Both the position numbers and the translations under genes were made by a program. A stretch of 64,000 bases of DNA from Myroides odoratus DSM 2801 (GTDB lineage Bacteria; Bacteroidota; Bacteroidia; Flavobacteriales; Flavobacteriaceae). A model generated the notes under the pieces. The model did not search any database. It was not told the DNA's origin and saw only the letters and a program-made list of their open reading frames with translations. Positions 61,599-64,000 of this stretch are shown here, piece after piece; position 1 is the first letter of the stretch; every line of letters starts with the position of its first letter. The DNA lies in contig NZ_CM001437.1 in NCBI RefSeq assembly GCF_000243275.1, forward strand, positions 3,345,192 to 3,409,191, written 5' to 3'.

Positions 61599-62390
61599 CT
61601 ATAAATTAATCTTGTATTTGTTGTGTTCAGACTGAAAGTCTTTCGTAATTAAACTGCCAAAATCAGGGTGATTTACCTCGTTTACGTTAATGTCAATTAA
61701 TATTAGACTTTCTGTGGCTGCAGCTTTTGCAAGTACCTTTCCATCGGGATTGACAATTTGACTTTCCCCTCGATAGGATTCCAATTCGCCTTCGAAATAT
61801 TCTTTGCCAATTCGATTGCAGCTGATATAGAAACATTGGTTTTCCAAAGCCCTAATAGGAATAATCGTTGGAGTTACAGGCCCTCCAAAGCAAGAAGAAT
61901 GGCAAATAACATCGACTTCTTGCAGTTTCAAGAGCGACGTATGTTGCGGAAACCAACAATCAAAGCAAATGGTTAAACCAATAGTTGCTTGCGGGGTTTG
62001 ATGTGCAATGGCTGTATCACCTGGTTGGAAAAAGCGCTTTTCATAATCAGGTAGGTGTATTTTTCGATAAGAAGCAACTAATCCTGCTGCACTAACTAAA
62101 ATAGAGGTGTTGTATAAAACACCCTGATCAATTTCAGGTATTGTCCCGGAGATGAATCCATTTCCTGTTTCTTGGAGCAAACGCGCTAGAAATTGAACTG
62201 TTTGACTGTTGTTTAACTCTTCCACAAAAGGTAAAATCTCTTCTCTTGTATCCATTGCATAACCCGTTGTAAAGAACTCAGGCAATACCAATAAATCAAA
62301 TGTTTCTTGTTTCACCTTTGTTGCTATATAATCTAGATTCGCTTGAATATCTCTCCAAATGACCGCATATTGAAAAAAACCTACTCGCAT
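61599..62390 (-). CDS. Carbon-nitrogen hydrolase (nitrilase/omega-amidase type)
   Basis: 263 residues. The nitrilase-fold catalytic triad is visible: Glu in LLVLPEFFTTGY, Lys in ASYRKIHLPDYEKRFFQPGD and Cys in IGLTICFDCWFPQ. The length is typical of omega-amidase or N-carbamoyl amide hydrolase groups. It hydrolyses a C-N bond in a small amide; the substrate is not readable. It is cytoplasmic and its stop lies next to a shared terminator. Confidence 0.9.
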   Translation of the reverse strand: MRVGFFQYAVIWRDIQANLDYIATKVKQETFDLLVLPEFFTTGYAMDTREEILPFVEELNNSQTVQFLARLLQETGNGFISGTIPEIDQGVLYNTSILVSAAGLVASYRKIHLPDYEKRFFQPGDTAIAHQTPQATIGLTICFDCWFPQHTSLLKLQEVDVICHSSCFGGPVTPTIIPIRALENQCFYISCNRIGKEYFEGELESYRGESQIVNPDGKVLAKAAATESLILIDINVNEVNHPDFGSLITKDFQSEHNKYKINL

Positions 62391-62455
62391 CGTTTTCTGT
62401 TAATTGAAATTAGTTACTTGCGCCAAAGATAACCCAGAATGGAGAGAAAAAGGGA

Positions 62456-62824
62456 TTATTTCGATTTAATTTGCCCCGATTGATACAGGTGTAAAGTAGC
62501 ATCAAGGATGTCTTGAATAGGAGCGAAGGGCAGATCTTGGGTTGGATCTATAGTCAGGCTTTTCATGCGTTTTCTCGTTCCTACTTCCAAGAGCGGATGC
62601 TCAATGCGATGTCCTTCTACCAAGAGTAAATAAGGCACTTGAGGTGCTTTTGTAAGAGCTAAAAAGCAAAACATCCGATTGCGAAAAGAAAAACAAGGCG
62701 TACCCCATTTCAACGATTCCGTGATACGAGTATCCTGTTGTAGAATAAAATCACGCAAGGCTAATAAACAGCTTTGATTGGGTTCTGGTTGTTTAAAGTA
62801 AAAAGAGTCTACTGCGTTTAACAT
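62456..62824 (-). CDS. DUF1801 (YdhG-like) protein
   Basis: 122 residues. The DUF1801 pattern is ESLKWGTPCFSFRNRMFCFLAL followed by PYLLLVEGHRIEHPLLEVGTRKRMKSLTID. It is a small alpha-beta protein of unknown role, often beside regulators or effector-binding proteins. Its start overlaps the end of the upstream gene by 7 bases, so the two are translationally coupled. Confidence 0.8.
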   Translation of the reverse strand: MLNAVDSFYFKQPEPNQSCLLALRDFILQQDTRITESLKWGTPCFSFRNRMFCFLALTKAPQVPYLLLVEGHRIEHPLLEVGTRKRMKSLTIDPTQDLPFAPIQDILDATLHLYQSGQIKSK

Positions 62825-63285
62825 GATGTTGTGGCTAAATATAGGGCTACTTCTGCTTGTAAAGGATTTTGAGCTTTCGGTCCATAGACCTCAAAATCCG
62901 AAGTGTAAGTTCGTTCAAGATTTGGTGAATTCCAAATTTTAACCCACGCATGGAGGACGATATTTTCGAGTAAATTACCTCGTACATCAATCTTCGTATA
63001 CGATCCACTAGGGATAATATGTCCCACCATTCCTTCGGGAATTTCGGCTAAGGTTTCTACCTCACAGCCTATAATGGTGGTATAGGCAGCTGTAAAATCA
63101 CTTTCGTAATCCGTGTATATTGCATAGATATCTTCGCTTCGTTTAGCTGGGATTTTTGCTTGGATTTGCTGGGTATGAAAATCGTTCCATAGCTGTGGAA
63201 TATCCAAAGCGGATTGCTCGTTTTGATTGGTTGTACGAATGGCGATTCCAATGATATACTTAGCGGGTACTTGAATCTTTTGCAT
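62818..63285 (-). CDS. GyrI-like/AraC effector-binding domain protein
   Basis: 155 residues without a DNA-binding part. It has the GyrI-like fold: YIIGIAIRTTNQNEQSALDIPQLWNDFHTQ, IYAIYTDYESDFTAAYTTIIGCEV, IPEGMVGHIIPSGSYTKIDVRGNL and a C-terminal FEVYGPKAQNPLQAEVALYLAT. Stand-alone domains of this kind bind small hydrophobic ligands or hydrolyse cyclopropanoid toxins. It overlaps the DUF1801 gene by 7 bases. Confidence 0.85.
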   Translation of the reverse strand: MQKIQVPAKYIIGIAIRTTNQNEQSALDIPQLWNDFHTQQIQAKIPAKRSEDIYAIYTDYESDFTAAYTTIIGCEVETLAEIPEGMVGHIIPSGSYTKIDVRGNLLENIVLHAWVKIWNSPNLERTYTSDFEVYGPKAQNPLQAEVALYLATTSC

Positions 63286-63595
63286 GTCTGTATTTGTTTT
63301 TGAATGTCGTGTACAAAAGTAAAAGGGAGTGATGACAACCCTATGTCAAGAGGATAAATAAAAGTGATAATTAACAGGTTGAGAGGCAAGTAATTTCAGA
63401 AGTAAAAGTAGAAAGTGAGTTCATTTATAAAATTGTTTATGTAGTGCTTGAAAAATTATCAAAAAATGAATAAATTTTTAATTTAACTCTATTTTTTGAA
63501 TATATTTTATAGTTAATCTAAAGTGGTATGATGGATAGTGGGAAAAAAAAGCGTAATTTTGACTGAAAATTTTCTTATTTCTAATTGTATCTACT
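63286..63595. promoter_or_regulatory. AT-rich gap with the response-regulator promoter
   Basis: A perfect -7 box TAATTTTG at 63554-63561 lies 34 bases before the response regulator ATG. The rest is AT-rich, with no gene or island repeat. Confidence 0.55.
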
Positions 63596-64000
63596 ATGAA
63601 TTTATATAATCCTGTATTTCTAGTAATTGATGATCATCCGATGATTTTGACTAGTTATATTCGCTTACTTCGAGAAAATTTTTTAGAGAGTACCTTTTAT
63701 GCAAGTGAATCTATTCCGAAGGCATTAGAATACCTTGATGAATTGGAAAGTATTGACATGCTGATTATTGACTATAATTTGGCGAAAAACTTTGATGTCC
63801 AATTGCGTATTTCGGATGGACAAAAATTAGCCTTGTATGCTCAAAGTAAATTTCCGAAAGCAAAAATCATAATGATTACAGGCCATGAAGAAGCGTTGTT
63901 GATTTATAGCATTCACAAAAAAGTAAGGCCTGATGGATTATTGATGAAAGCTGATGTTACTGACGAATTATTGATTGAAACAATTCGCCAGTGTATGATT
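63596..64000 (+). CDS. Response regulator, N-terminal part
   Basis: 135 codons are in the window; the gene runs off the right edge. It starts MNLYNPVFLVIDDHPMILTSYIRLL. The receiver motifs are the acidic pair IDDH near 12-13, the phosphoacceptor Asp in MLIIDYNLAKN near 60, ITGHEE with the Thr switch, and the Lys in LLMKAD near 122. This is the NarL/LuxR-type receiver pattern. The output domain is out of view. Its histidine kinase partner is not in the window. Confidence 0.88.
   Translation, partial: MNLYNPVFLVIDDHPMILTSYIRLLRENFLESTFYASESIPKALEYLDELESIDMLIIDYNLAKNFDVQLRISDGQKLALYAQSKFPKAKIIMITGHEEALLIYSIHKKVRPDGLLMKADVTDELLIETIRQCMI

Noticed and set aside
1..64000. A RAYT or other transposase, insertion sequence, prophage or integrative element in the window
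   Set aside because: None of the reading frames matches such families. The REP-like elements therefore lack a visible local mobiliser.

Overview
This window looks like chromosome of a low-GC member of the Flavobacteriaceae, with a Myroides-type gene complement. The evidence is a SusC/SusD pair, a DUF1015 protein, recurrent TAnnTTTG promoter boxes of the Bacteroidetes type, A-rich rather than Shine-Dalgarno ribosome binding regions, and the protein families present. I cannot name the species. No prophage, insertion sequence, transposase, CRISPR array or integrase is visible. The accessory content is mostly a surface-sugar locus, efflux and regulator modules, and many repeat islands.

Layout. 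1-1752: start of pyrD (minus strand), a DoxX-type membrane gene and an HxlR regulator, divergent across a repeat island. 1858-5138: the translation operon thrS-infC-rpmI-rplT, with infC apparently starting at AUA. 5617-12620: a surface polysaccharide locus holding a DegT aminotransferase, a flippase, an FdtA-type ketoisomerase and four glycosyltransferases, one of them frameshifted. It is followed by ftsE. 13584-22508: an exported GDPD/PI-PLC-like protein, a metallophosphoesterase, a PI-PLC-like protein and a SusC/SusD pair, perhaps acquiring a phosphate-containing substrate. 22846-36689: mostly housekeeping genes (fahA, glyA, an MFS pump with an AraC regulator, acyl-ACP thioesterase, miaA, a K+ channel, a DnaQ/GIY-YIG nuclease, a YggS protein, a DUF1015 protein, a 3-hydroxyacyl-CoA dehydrogenase, an oxidoreductase and pcm).

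36759-47362: small stress and redox modules. These are a DsrE protein, a MerR regulator with a hydrolase, smpB, an outer membrane barrel, an AraC regulator with an exported flavodoxin-RidA fusion, and an Rrf2 regulator with the NO dioxygenase hmp. 47522-53172: a tripartite EmrAB/TolC-like efflux operon with its AraC regulator, and an AadA-like nucleotidyltransferase. 53887-57554: a second SHMT, a second DegT aminotransferase and a pyridoxal-kinase-like gene. 57748-58250: a tRNA-Cys-like gene lacking U33, and three tRNA-Tyr genes. 58746-64000: a GrpB protein, three GNAT genes, a nitrilase-family amidase, two small proteins and the start of a response regulator.

The most unusual signal is non-coding. 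Many gaps between operons are mosaics of three modules. The first is a REP-like hairpin with a 5' GTAG, an invariant GGCA loop and stems that change in a compensatory way. The second is a family built on CACAAACCTCAC / TTTGTGAGGTTTG units. The third is low-complexity GGTGAG/CTCACC sequence. One REP copy supplies the C-terminus and stop codon of a metallophosphoesterase gene.
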